Assembly (NCBI RefSeq): GCF_027596085.1
Contig: NW_026553339.1
Coordinates: 1-64,000 of the forward strand
DNA length: 64,000 nucleotides
Source: Anoplopoma fimbria
Lineage: Eukaryota > Chordata > Actinopteri > Perciformes > Anoplopomatidae
Direction of reading: 5' to 3'
The translations under genes and the position numbers were made by a program. Below are positions 51,801 to 59,234 of the stretch, piece after piece; the stretch's first letter is position 1; the number at the start of each line of letters is the position of its first letter. The notes beneath the pieces were generated by a model that searched no databases, was not told where the DNA came from, and was given only the letters and a program-made list of their open reading frames with translations.

Positions 51801-53290
51801 GTTTAATTAAACTGATTGGACTTGATTAGGAAAGGCACACACCTGTCTATATAAGACCTTACAGCTCACAGTGCATGTCAGAACAAATGAGAATCATGAG
51901 GTCGAAGGAACTGCCCAAGGAGCTCAGAGACAGAATTGTGGCAAGGCACAGATCTGGCCAAGGTTACAAAAGAATTTCTGCAGCACTCAAGGTTCCTAAG
52001 AGCACAGTGGCCTCCATAATCCTTAAATGGAAGAAGTATGGGATGACCAGAACTCTTCCTAGACCTGGCCGTCCAGCCAAACTGAGCAATCGTGGGAGAA
52101 GAGCCTTGGTGAGAGAGGTAAAGAAGAACCCAAAGATCACTGTGGCTGAGCTCCAGAGATGCAGTAGGGAGATGGGAGAAAGTTCCACAAAGTCAACTAT
52201 CACTGCAGCCCTCCACCAGTCGGGGCTTTATGGCAGAGTGGCCCGACGGAAGCCTCTCCTCAGTGCAAGACATATGAAAGCCCGCATAGAGTTTGCCAAA
52301 AAACACATGGAGGACTCCCAAACTATGAGAAATAAGATTCTCTGGTCTGATGAGACCAAGATTGAACTTTTGGCGTTAATTCTAAGCGGTATGTGTGGAG
52401 AAAACCAGGCACTGCTCATCACCTGCCCAATACAATCCCAACAATGAAACATGGTGGTGGCAGCATCATGCTATGGGGGTGTTTTTCAGCTGCAGGGACA
52501 GGACGACTGGTTGCAATTGAAGGAAAGATGAATGCGGCCAAGTACAGAGATATCCTGGAAGAAAACCTCCTCCAGAGTGCTCAGGACCTCAGACTGGGCC
52601 GAAGATTCACCTTCCAACAAGACAATGACCCGAAGCACACAGCTAAAATAACAAAGGAGTGGCTTCGGAACAAGTCTGTGACCATTCTTGACTGGCCCAG
52701 CCAGAGCCCTGACCTAAACCCAATTGAGCATCTCTGGAGAGACCTGAAAATGGCTGTCCACCAATGTTCACCATCCAACCTGACAGAACTGGAGAGGATC
52801 TGCAAGGAAGAATGGCAGAGGATCCCCAAATCCAGGTGTGAGAAACTTGTTGCATCATTCCCAAGAAGACTCATGGCTGTACTAGCTCAAAAGGGTGCTT
52901 CTACTCAAAACTGAGCAAAGGGTCTGAATACTTATGACCATGTGATATTTCAGTTTTTCTTTTTTAATAAATTTGCAAAAAAATTTCTGTTTTTTCTGTC
53001 AAGATGGGTTGCTGAGTGTACATTAATGCGAAAAAAAAAAATGAACTTTTTCGATTTTAGCAAATGGCTGCAATGAAACAAAGGGTGAAAAATTTAAAGG
53101 GGTCTGAATACTTTCCGTACCCACTGTATATTGGATGGATTGCAGTGAAATTTGGTGCAGACATTAATGCTCCCTTTAAGATTAATTGAACTTTCTCCTG
53201 ACTTTTCATCTTGCGCTATCATCAGGTCAAGCCACTTTGGCTTGTGGCTAAATACTTGCATAACTAATGATACTCCCATCAACTAACTAC

Positions 53291-53325
<35 letters not shown>

Positions 53326-56300
53326 TATTATTATCTTAAGCCCCAAAACAGCAACATAAAACTCAAATGGGTTGAGTCAGACCCTTGAATTCCTTCAAGG
53401 AACTTGATTATTTTTCTTAAACCATCTAAAATGGCAGCCATTTTAAAAACTAAACCTCCCCAAGTGTAAGTTTATACCAGATCACATTAAAGCTAGGGTG
53501 GGCGATTTTGGAGAAAACAGCCGTTGAGATTCCGTCGCGTGCTCTCTGGCCTCTCCCTGCCACGCTACCTGCTGTAGCTCCTCCCACCGAACGTCAGTTA
53601 TGCGCGTTCATGTGAATTCAGTTACATTGATAGGAAGACGAAACACCATGTCCGATTCCGAGGTAATTAAACATTAGTGCTGATAGCTACATAAGTACAT
53701 ATATAGCATCAACATCTTACTCACAGACATAACATGTATGTTATCTTAAAATCATTGCAATTGCGCTGGTAGGCCTAAGAAAGGTAGCTGTATCAGCCAA
53801 GCAAGATAGCAGACTAATTGCAACTGTAGTTCGTTAGCATAAGCTGCCAGAGCTAGTAACCTGGTCATCAATATATTATATACTGACGTTTTGAAGTCAT
53901 GAATTGTACTACAATAACGCTAATTTTTTGCATTATAAGAGTGTCCAAGAAGAGAGCCAAGCTGGCTCTGGGGACGATTATGTCCCAGGTCCTAGCAGCA
54001 CAGGACGTGGGATATGTAGGGTCAGCGGACGTCCTGCTGCTAGAGGCAGGCAGCCTAGGGGCAGAGGCAGGGGCAGAGGAAGGGGACGAGGTCGCGGTCG
54101 GAGAGGTCTTGACACGATAGGGCAAGAGGACATGGCCCGTGTGGAAACAATCAGGATTCAACGAATCACAAATGAGCAGGTATGTTTATTTCATGTCATA
54201 CTTTTAACCAAAAAAATCAGGCGAGCCAATTTTCAGTATAAATGTGTAATAAGTAATTGTACATTTCCTGGCCAGGTTCGAATCAGAAACCTGAACCTAG
54301 AAGCTTCCCACCATCTACTGGAGCTGTGTTTGGAACGGGAACCATCCCTCATCTTTGACCTCCTGGCCATGTCCATCCCTCATCCCACATCTGACCCACA
54401 ACATTAGGCCTTTTTTTTCTGGTCTTTGGCAAACCCTTGTCTGATGTCAGCCGGGCTTCTAGGATAGCACTCTGCAGGTCTGCCATGTATCCGTAGTCCT
54501 TCTCCACCTTCACTGTGTAAAGACTCCAAGTCTTTGACTTTTTATTGTAGAGCTTGCAGTACCTGACACAGGATGAAATAATGTCTCAATGTATCCACAT
54601 CAGTCATGCAGCTTAGAATATTGTAAATCTGAAATATATATATATGAAAATTATTGAAAACGTACTCTATTGAGCCATCAGCCTTCCTCTTCACCGGTCT
54701 GTGAACATGATGGTTATAGTCCAACGCTGCTAAGAGGGTGCGAGCCTTGTAAACAGGTGGGCTAAAGCTGAATCGCTTGCTGGCATACATCAGGATATGA
54801 TTATGGAAGGATTCCAGCTCAGCGGTTGACCTTACAGAATAAAAGAAACAGATGATTGAGCTATGACCCCATATCTATACACATATAATATAACTTTAGT
54901 GCTCATTTGAAAGTGGCCATGAATACAGCGTTATAGATATGCTTGTAAGAGCCATTACCATGAATAGTGTTTATAACACCATGTGCCCAGTATTGTGACA
55001 AGTGTAAGACAGTGTATAGCAAGCACCTCAGCCAAGTCATTAGCCTGAGCACTGTATCTCAAATGCCCATATAGCAGGACTTAGCCACTTACAATAACCT
55101 TCTTATGAAAACATGTTTACTTACCTGAAACTCAGGAACTTCTCCACATTCTTCAGCCAGTGCTCATCCAGCACTATTTCTGACAGAACCTGAAAGGCCT
55201 CAGAATCACTCTGGATCCACTCCTTCTCCCTGTCGGCCGACAAGGGGCCATGTTCACAGCAAGATAGGGCCCACTCATGCTCTCCTTGAACATGGTGGAG
55301 AAGACCTGTCCACATATCCTACAGTAGAACAGAACTGCATCATTTCTTATTGTGTTTTTTTTTTTACACAATAAATAATACCTATTTTGTCATTATATAA
55401 ATGCTAGTACAAGTTTTTAAAATAAATATAAAATAAAATAACCAAAGTCAATTTATCAATAAAATCAAAATGTAAGAAATGGTCAGGAATCGCAAAGTGA
55501 AATCCAAAACAGAACAATACTTACACCGAACTGATTAGTGTTCTGTGCAGTCTTACAGCAATACCAGAAATGGTTGCATATCTCCTTACTCCAGGTAAGG
55601 AGAATTGAACATCCTTTCCGAAGGCCTGCCTTGACACGGAATGGAAAATAACATTTAAATAAAGCTCAGACTTTGTCATCAATGTTGATTTGGCAAATTC
55701 TCTGGAACCAGGAACCTGATGTAATCACCATCTGTGTGGTAGACACCTGGCTTATAACTGATAACTGCCCTCAAAGTGAAATATATGATCCTACAGTATG
55801 TCTTTATTGCTAACTAAGTACTCACCCATTCCACGACAACTGATGTGCCCCTGGAAGTTATTTTCACTTCAAATGGTCTAAGTGCTCCACATTCAGCATC
55901 AGTTACTGGGTCCTTTGTGTTGCACTTGGGGATTGGTACGACAAGATACTGAGCCAGCTGTTTAAGACAGCTATGGTAGACAATGGAAGCTGGTTGTCCA
56001 ATTATATCTTCCTTGCAGAGGACTTGGGTCTTCTCTGGTAGCGGTGGTATCACTTCTGAGGAATTGTGTCCATCATCAATGTCATGAACAGTCTCCTCCA
56101 GACCAACAGCTGGTAATGTGTCCAGCCATTTGCTCTTTTGGAGAGCTCCACCAGTCCTGTGATAACAACATATACAAACGCTACAGAGTTTAGGAATAAC
56201 ATTTGCGTATTGAAAGGCCTGAACCACAATACAGATATATCAAACATGCAAGTTGCTGGAGCAATTATACTATTGTTTTTCGTGTTATTTGGGGAATATG

Positions 56301-59234
56301 CCGTTTTATGTGACTACTGCGTGGATTAATTGTTCATGGGAAGGCATTTAGGTTATCACCTGGCATGGTGTATGTAATTCGGGGCAGCTGACAGTTTTGT
56401 ACCGTGTCCCAAGTCATGGGAATTGTTTGCTTTGTATTGAACTGAATTGAATACCTGATATGGCAAATAGACGTAATTGAGTTGCATGTTGTAATTTAGT
56501 TGCATCATGTGCTACGGTGAGCAAGAACCAGCAATGGATAAACGGGTCACAACACTCAAAGATATTTGATTTATTATACATACCGCACACAGAGATAAGG
56601 CACGTAATCGATGTCACTGTCATCACTGCATTCGCTGTCTTCCCCCATCATTTCTTCCTCCTCTGAAGATGACCCATCGTCCATCTCCATTTCTGGGTGC
56701 CAACTGTCATCTTCTCCACTGTCATCTTCCCAGGTGTTATCGGCCCAGCCAATTCTATGAAGGAGATTTTTTAGAGGGCTAAGTTTAAAAAGTGTATTGC
56801 ATCAATAATACAGGGATTTGATGGAACATACAAGGGAACACTAGAGCCGAGGACACACTTACGTAGAGTTCCGGATGTCATTAAATTCTTCTTCAGTTAT
56901 GACTTCAATGTCAGTTACCTGTGGAGAAATACTACAAATACAAAAACAATAAAATACAATATTAACATATTGGAGTACTTGAGAAGTCAATAAATGGAGA
57001 GGTATTAATGTTGATTAGTTGATACAGAAGTAACTTTTTCCACTGTTCTTTCTTTACCTTGTATCCATACTTTGAAATGTAGTGGCAGGATTGGTGTCCT
57101 CTACATCTTCAGCATCCAAGAAGTCATCGGCTCTGAGAATATAAATAGTGTTATGAAATAAAGATCTTTGAAATTAGTTATTAGGCTATATTGTCTTCTA
57201 TAAAGGTGGAAGCTGAAAATAAATGTACACAATTGCATAATTTGGAAATGTTAATGGAAAACGGTGGTGGGGTAGTGATCACCTGTCTAAGAGGGTCTCT
57301 GAATGTATGCTTGAAGCTGGGGGAAGAGGCAGGTTTCTCCTGCGCTTGCATGGTGTGGATGAAGTAGGGGATGTGAGGTTCTCATAACTGCCAAAACAGG
57401 TGAAGCACAACAGTGATTGGTCAACAAAGAAAAACGTTATCGGAATTAAAAAAATATATATATTTGTTAAAATAACACAGAAAGCCAGATTACACACAAG
57501 GAAACCGTCACTTCAAAGCGATCGCGAAACTGAGCTAGGCTGCTGCTAGCTTGCAACAACGTTATAACAATACATGGAATATCTTATGCTAGACTTCCTC
57601 GCTGTGCTTATCTTGGCAGTTGTGTCAAAGTAGCTTTTACACAAACGTGACTCGGACATTATCCACAGTTGAGTTGAGGCCTAGGCCACGTGTTAGCACA
57701 ATCTCTGTGTTATTCCGACAGGGTTGGTGTGACCATAACTAACCTATAAAACGGACCGGGAAAAGAACCATGGGCTGATGCAAGACATCCTACAGAACCG
57801 TATTGAAATGGTTACATTACAGAACCGTAATATAACGGTTATCATGGCTTTGCTTAGTAAAAACCATACCAGCCGACACTTTACATATTCATCACAATAT
57901 ACCATGGAGAGATAACACAATTCCTTACCTGTCTATAAGAAATGTAGCCATCTCAGCGTCCGATTTTAAGTTTCTCAGGTCACGTAACTCTCTCCATCGC
58001 TCATAAGCCACGCCGATGTTTACTCTGGTTTTATTTCGAGCTCTCTCCGCCTCCCTTTTAGTAGCTGTCCTTTCAACAAGTGTCTTTCCTCTTTTTTTCG
58101 CTGTCTTAGTGGTGTTAGTTGATGGTATCCGGGGAATGGGAAATTTATGGGCCGTTGATGAAGACATGGCTATTCATTTGTTGTCCGCCGTAGTAGTAGT
58201 ACAAAACTGTCAGACCGCTAGGCTCGTGAACGCTCACGCAGGGACGCACCAACGTCGTTGCCAAGGTGACCGGACAGTCCCACAGCCAATAAGAACGGAG
58301 AATCGGAGCCTCGCTCTGATTGGTCAAAGTGTACATGAGCGGTGGCAATTTTTGGGTGCGGCCCACAGAGGCAGGGGAGAGCAAAGTTATGAGCAGATAT
58401 TCTCAGAGCACTTCACCTACATATAGCTGACTGGCTATTAGGACAGTTTTGCCAAATATTACAGTAAAGAAATTACCCACCCTAGCTTTAAAACATTTAC
58501 AGTATAAATTTCATCTTTTTTCATTTTAAGCTAGTTTTAAGGTTTGGTGCAACCCAATTTAAAGTTAAACCATAATTTAATTAGGTATAATTAAAATGTA
58601 ATTATTATTAAATTAAAATGAATCATCGTTGTTGCAACTCAGCCTTAGAGGCTTTATTTACACAATAATTCCTATTCCATCTGCTTTAAATGTTTTTTTA
58701 ATGGGCTGTATCTCTCTTTTTTCCCTACAGGTGACAAAGATGCTGGCAGTTGTGGTGATCCTATTTGCTCTACTGTGGATGCCCTACCGGACTTTAGTTT
58801 TGATCAACTCTTTTGTGTCCACGCCTTATCTGGATGCCTGGTTCCTCCTGTTCTGTCGGACATGCATCTATGCCAACAGTGCTATAAACCCTGTGATATA
58901 CAACGCTATGTCTCAGAAGTTTCGCTCAGCATTTCGCGGGCTTTACCGCTGCCAGCGACCAGAGGGAAATCAGAGGACGCTGTCAATGATCCAGACAGGC
59001 TTCGGCACCATTAGAGACCCCCTAGCCGCCCAGGCCAATAGCAATGGAACCAATGAAAACGCAAGGAGAGACCTCTTTAATACTGCCACTGATATGAATT
59101 CAAAGCAAAATGGAAGTGGTCGTCAGGAGACAGCAACAGCCAATAGCAAGAAAGTAGACCGTCCCATCAACATCAGCCCAGCTACTAGCTTTGGTGTGTG
59201 TCCAGCTGAGACGACGTCATCTGGTGATGAGTAA
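36495..59234 (+). CDS. trhr2: thyrotropin-releasing hormone receptor, probably trhr2 (5 coding exons)
   Basis: This is a class A GPCR of the plasma membrane that binds the tripeptide TRH and normally signals through Gq and phospholipase C. Exons 36495-36877, 44629-44761, 46161-46312, 47192-47315 and 58731-59234 join with phases 2,0,2,0 to give 431 residues. Visible in order: a glycosylatable N-terminus (NGS, NIS); TM1 with [14 protein letters not shown]2 [21 protein letters not shown]1 Cys in [15 protein letters not shown]; the ERY variant of DRY split by intron 1; ECL2 Cys in VQCGYK; TM5 [15 protein letters not shown]; a third loop rich in Arg/Lys; TM6 [22 protein letters not shown]7 [18 protein letters not shown] blocks closely match mammalian TRHR. 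The trhr2 assignment rests on adjacency to zc3h18, the arrangement I recall around mouse Trhr2; sequence alone does not separate the paralogues here. Introns 1 and 4 (7.8 and 11.4 kb) are filled with mobile DNA. Confidence 0.92.
37620..38760. repeat. CTGTATTTG minisatellite interrupted by an 880-bp insert
   Basis: Diverged units of TTTCTGTATTTGGTTGYGTT occupy 37635-37720 and resume at 38615-38705. The block between (about 37730-38610) has different composition. It contains GGTGGTGGTGG and GATGAGGCTGAT repeats (37887-37965) and three perfect copies of the 13-mer GCAAGTTGGCGTG (38358-38396). I do not recognise the insert family. Confidence 0.55.
40846..41730 (+). mobile_element. DIRS-type retrotransposon pol relic
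   Basis: Frames 40703-41077 and 41093-41344 read [21 protein letters not shown]. Later come a WLST-like block and [17 protein letters not shown] (LLERVRREQ at about 41269-41295). These resemble the RT/RNase H segment of DIRS-like elements in fish (PLGLLHMRPLQ.W, later LLxRVRR). Frames shift and stops intervene; no tyrosine recombinase part was seen. A SINE (41413-41575) and then an L2 LINE interrupt it. Confidence 0.55.
41413..41575 (-). repeat. SINE fragment (family B, reverse)
   Basis: agcgcctttctagtcttccg, then gccacctgcccatcaggact and gcattcacacccattcacac, match the reverse complement of the 3' two thirds of the SINE at 27052-27348. Confidence 0.7.
41731..44050 (+). mobile_element. L2-type LINE, 5'-truncated (copy 2, longest)
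   Basis: It starts inside the reverse transcriptase ([20 protein letters not shown]) and runs through RT, a C-terminal domain and a 3' UTR. The 3' UTR contains three tandem units of about 178 bp, beginning at 43202, 43378 and 43558, and ends in (TTGAA)n. A foreign piece of about 75 bp breaks the C-terminal frame at 42690-42768. Copy 1 at position 1 shares the last 796 bp almost unchanged. Confidence 0.88.
41733..42695 (+). pseudogene. L2-type LINE reverse transcriptase (partial)
   Basis: An open frame of about 320 codons contains the RT motifs in order: [15 protein letters not shown] (motif A, catalytic Asp), [18 protein letters not shown] (motif B), [11 protein letters not shown] (motif C, YADD at 42110-42121), and [11 protein letters not shown] with [11 protein letters not shown] (motifs D/E). 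The endonuclease and the beginning of RT are missing. The frame is destroyed at 42690 by the inserted piece, although matching C-terminal sequence ([15 protein letters not shown]) resumes after it. Confidence 0.88.
44629..44761 (+). CDS. trhr2: trhr2 coding exon 2 (ICL2 and TM4)
   Basis: Acceptor TTGCATGCAG, donor GTTAGA, 133 bp, phase 2 in and phase 0 out. It encodes [20 protein letters not shown] and the TM4 segment [20 protein letters not shown], ending DIQ. Confidence 0.96.
44821..45114 (+). repeat. teleost interspersed repeat (SINE-like)
   Basis: ggcatggtggtgcagtggtt at the left, ctaaattgcctgtgggtgtg and gaatggttgtctgtctccat in the body, and a gttacagataatggatgg end are typical of a very common fish repeat. 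It is moderately diverged. Confidence 0.7.
45180..45545 (+). repeat. common teleost repeat (aatatctcaggaacgcctcc type)
   Basis: It contains aatatctcaggaacgcct, then cattcaccaggactcaagg, gtggtcaaaggtcaggatca and caaatgtcaaataggataaa. These blocks recur in many fish genomes. The family was not resolved. Confidence 0.5.
45571..45655 (+). repeat. (GTAT)n microsatellite
   Basis: About 21 uninterrupted GTAT units followed by a short TATA run. The frames that read MYVC repeats here are artefacts of the repeat. Confidence 0.97.
45826..45900 (-). repeat. LINE tail fragment (GATAAGATAAG type)
   Basis: aagataagataagataatcc followed by tttattagtcccgcagcggg matches 8538-8590. An A-rich tract with two long A-runs follows (45940-46068). 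Confidence 0.6.
46161..46312 (+). CDS. trhr2: trhr2 coding exon 3 (ECL2 and TM5)
   Basis: Acceptor TGACATTCAG, donor GTACTG, 152 bp, phase 0 in and phase 2 out. It encodes [20 protein letters not shown] with the conserved ECL2 Cys, then TM5 and GLIARVLYL. Confidence 0.96.
46752..46982 (+). repeat. tRNA-derived SINE (family A, copy 2)
   Basis: It is nearly identical to 2707-2960 (a few differences, for example cttcattgc against ctaccattgc), ending in the same LINE-like tail and a shorter (ATT)n. The high identity implies recent activity. Confidence 0.8.
47192..47315 (+). CDS. trhr2: trhr2 coding exon 4 (third intracellular loop)
   Basis: Acceptor GTCCCTCCAG, donor GTTTCT, 124 bp, phase 2 in and phase 0 out. 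It encodes [20 protein letters not shown] and a basic stretch ending SALSSRKQ, which continues into VTKMLAV of TM6 as in mammals ([12 protein letters not shown]). The exon is GC-rich and poorly conserved apart from its end, as expected for this loop. Confidence 0.93.
47316..51470 (+). other. first part of trhr2 intron 4
   Basis: No gene was recognised. 47631-47780 is a 45-codon open stretch with splice-like edges, but joining it to exon 4 gives an immediate stop. The rest is AT-rich and unassigned. Confidence 0.55.
51500..53126 (+). mobile_element. near-intact Tc1-type transposon
   Basis: It is flanked by TA (51498-51499, 53127-53128). Terminal inverted repeats of about 210 bp start CAGTGGGTACGGAAAGTATT. 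Each carries an inner copy of the motif (ataagtattcagaccctttg near 51693 and its complement near 52920), giving the IR/DR layout. The two terminal repeats are almost identical to each other, differing mainly in A/T runs, so the insertion is young. It landed inside an older teleost repeat whose continuation is visible at 53128. Length 1,627 bp is full size. Confidence 0.95.
51875..52914 (+). pseudogene. Tc1 transposase with one frameshift
   Basis: A Tc1/mariner transposase is covered almost end to end. It has the bipartite helix-turn-helix with a GRPR-like hook (PRPGRPAKL), then SDETKIE (first Asp), FQQDNDPKH (second Asp) and [10 protein letters not shown] (Glu), with DD34E-type spacing. The frame is broken once: the T-run at 52368-52371 after SDETKIEL appears one base short. 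The first frame therefore ends at 52447 and the rest continues from 52393 in another frame. Everything else looks intact. Confidence 0.92.
53128..53335 (+). repeat. old teleost repeat followed by (ATT)n
   Basis: ttggatggattgcagtgaaa, then ggtgcagacattaatgctcc and tatcatcaggtcaagccac, match a widespread fish repeat. The Tc1 element at 51500 appears to have inserted into it at a TA. An ATT microsatellite occupies 53289-53334. Confidence 0.6.
53491..53508 (+). repeat. left terminal inverted repeat
   Basis: AGCTAGGGTGGGCGATTT, preceded directly by TTAA. It pairs with 58470-58487 at 16 of 18 positions. Confidence 0.9.
53648..53662 (+). CDS. accessory gene exon 1 (15 bp)
   Basis: ATGTCCGATTCCGAG followed by donor GTAATT. 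It codes five residues, phase 0. Confidence 0.6.
53648..54407 (+). CDS. transposon accessory gene: RG-rich, possible P2X7-ballast-like protein (3 exons)
   Basis: Exons 53648-53662, 53940-54179 and 54276-54407 join in phase 0 to give 128 residues starting [19 protein letters not shown]. Residues about 30-60 are a dense RG/GR tract ([13 protein letters not shown]), typical of RNA- or nucleic-acid-binding disordered regions. The C-terminal part [20 protein letters not shown] with PHPTSDP recalls the segment before the cysteine cluster in fish proteins related to the cytosolic ballast domain of P2X7. The cysteine part is absent because a TAG follows at once. The last 59 bp overlap the antisense end of the minus-strand gene. 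The function in transposition is unknown, and the family assignment is from memory and tentative. Confidence 0.7.
53940..54179 (+). CDS. accessory gene exon 2 (RG-rich tract)
   Basis: Acceptor CATTATAAG, donor GTATGT, 240 bp, phase 0 on both sides. An alternative acceptor two bases later would not keep the frame. Confidence 0.7.
54276..54407 (+). CDS. accessory gene exon 3 (C-terminus)
   Basis: Acceptor TTTCCTGGCCAG; 44 codons including TAG at 54405-54407. It encodes [20 protein letters not shown] and the proline/His end. Confidence 0.7.
   Translation, partial: VRIRNLNLEASHHLLELCLEREPSLIFDLLAMSIPHPTSDPQH
54349..54562 (-). CDS. transposase-like exon 10 (C-terminus)
   Basis: Acceptor TGTGTCAG, 214 bp including TGA at 54351-54349. 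It encodes [20 protein letters not shown] and ends WTWPGGQR. The last 19 codons are antisense to the accessory gene's exon 3. Confidence 0.8.
54349..58167 (-). CDS. transposase-like gene of the TTAA element (10 exons, 555 residues)
   Basis: Exons: 58167-57929, 57387-57283, 57132-57058, 56931-56863, 56754-56584, 56156-55826, 55629-55525, 55318-55125, 54830-54666 and 54562-54349. All junctions are GT-AG, the phases agree throughout, and no internal stop occurs over 1,668 bp. Visible: a basic N-terminus with [20 protein letters not shown] (DNA-binding-like helix region, about residues 50-75); a long acidic Ser/Glu/Asp linker (115-220); [15 protein letters not shown] and [18 protein letters not shown] (about 280-330); [35 protein letters not shown] with clustered His/Cys; and [20 protein letters not shown] near 435-455. 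These C-terminal blocks resemble uncharacterised proteins repeated many times in fish genomes. In longer relatives I recall a central block with catalytic Asp residues between VVEW and the HFWYCC exon. Here only a 196-bp intron separates them, so catalytic competence is doubtful. Confidence 0.82.
54666..54830 (-). CDS. transposase-like exon 9
   Basis: Acceptor ATTCTGTAAG, donor GTACGT, 165 bp, phase 2 on both sides. It encodes [20 protein letters not shown] and [14 protein letters not shown], the most family-typical block. Confidence 0.85.
55125..55318 (-). CDS. transposase-like exon 8
   Basis: Acceptor TACTGTAG, donor GTAAGT, 194 bp, phase 0 in and phase 2 out. It encodes [20 protein letters not shown] and then [15 protein letters not shown]. 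Confidence 0.85.
55525..55629 (-). CDS. transposase-like exon 7
   Basis: Acceptor CGTGTCAAG, donor GTAAGT, 105 bp, phase 0 on both sides. It encodes [20 protein letters not shown] and [15 protein letters not shown]. Confidence 0.8.
55826..56156 (-). CDS. transposase-like exon 6
   Basis: Acceptor TTATCACAG, donor GTGAGT, 331 bp, phase 2 in and phase 0 out. It encodes [40 protein letters not shown] and [13 protein letters not shown]. Confidence 0.85.
56584..56754 (-). CDS. transposase-like exon 5 (acidic linker)
   Basis: Acceptor CTTCATAG, donor GTATGT, 171 bp, phase 2 on both sides. It encodes a tract very rich in Asp, Glu and Ser ([20 protein letters not shown]). Confidence 0.8.
56863..56931 (-). 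CDS. transposase-like exon 4
   Basis: Acceptor TATTTGTAG, donor GTAAGT, 69 bp, phase 2 on both sides. It encodes [21 protein letters not shown] nearer CCACAG acceptor would create an immediate stop, which fixes this choice. Confidence 0.75.
57058..57132 (-). CDS. transposase-like exon 3
   Basis: Acceptor ATTCTCAG, donor GTAAAG, 75 bp, phase 2 on both sides. It encodes [20 protein letters not shown]. Confidence 0.75.
57283..57387 (-). CDS. transposase-like exon 2
   Basis: Acceptor TTTTGGCAG, donor GTGATC, 105 bp, phase 2 on both sides. It encodes [20 protein letters not shown] and a serine-rich end; the KRRR cluster may be a nuclear localisation signal. Confidence 0.78.
57929..58167 (-). CDS. 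transposase-like exon 1
   Basis: ATG at 58167-58165, donor GTAAGG, 239 bp, phase 2 out. It encodes a basic Lys/Arg-rich start and [20 protein letters not shown], ending MATFLID. Confidence 0.85.
58470..58487 (-). repeat. right terminal inverted repeat
   Basis: The reverse complement reads AGCTAGGGTGGGTAATTT, followed outside by TTAA (58488-58491). It pairs with 53491-53508. Confidence 0.9.
58731..59234 (+). CDS. trhr2: trhr2 coding exon 5 (TM6, TM7, C-tail)
   Basis: Acceptor TTTTTTCCCTACAG; 168 codons including TAA at 59232-59234. It encodes [20 protein letters not shown] (TM6), [20 protein letters not shown] (TM7 with NPxxY) and a C-terminal tail rich in Ser, Thr and Asn. The tail holds possible phosphorylation and palmitoylation sites (Cys in GLYRCQRP) and ends TTSSGDE. 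The tail differs from mammalian TRHR, as expected for a paralogue. Confidence 0.96.
   Translation: MTKMLAVVVILFALLWMPYRTLVLINSFVSTPYLDAWFLLFCRTCIYANSAINPVIYNAMSQKFRSAFRGLYRCQRPEGNQRTLSMIQTGFGTIRDPLAAQANSNGTNENARRDLFNTATDMNSKQNGSGRQETATANSKKVDRPINISPATSFGVCPAETTSSGDE

Larger units (their letters stand above)
53491..58487. mobile_element. TTAA-flanked (Kolobok/T2-like) DNA transposon with two convergent genes
   Basis: TTAA at 53487-53490 and 58488-58491 flanks inverted termini AGCTAGGGTGGGCGATTT (left) and, reverse-complemented, AGCTAGGGTGGGTAATTT (right). TTAA duplication is shared by piggyBac and Kolobok; the TTAAAG start fits Kolobok/T2 better. Inside are a plus-strand 3-exon gene (53648-54407) and a minus-strand 10-exon gene (58167-54349), both fully open once spliced. 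The element lies in intron 4 of trhr2. Both genes start near the ends and point inwards, so promoters lie near the termini; the right one is CpG-rich (58200-58300). No target or TIR decay is visible, which suggests a fairly recent insertion. Confidence 0.85.

Noticed and set aside
51964..52203. Minus-strand frames within the Tc1 element
   Set aside because: Shadows of the transposase on the opposite strand.
58016..58426. 136-codon plus-strand frame at the right end of the TTAA element
   Set aside because: It is antisense to exon 1 of the transposase-like gene and its leader, with no splice support or recognisable motif.
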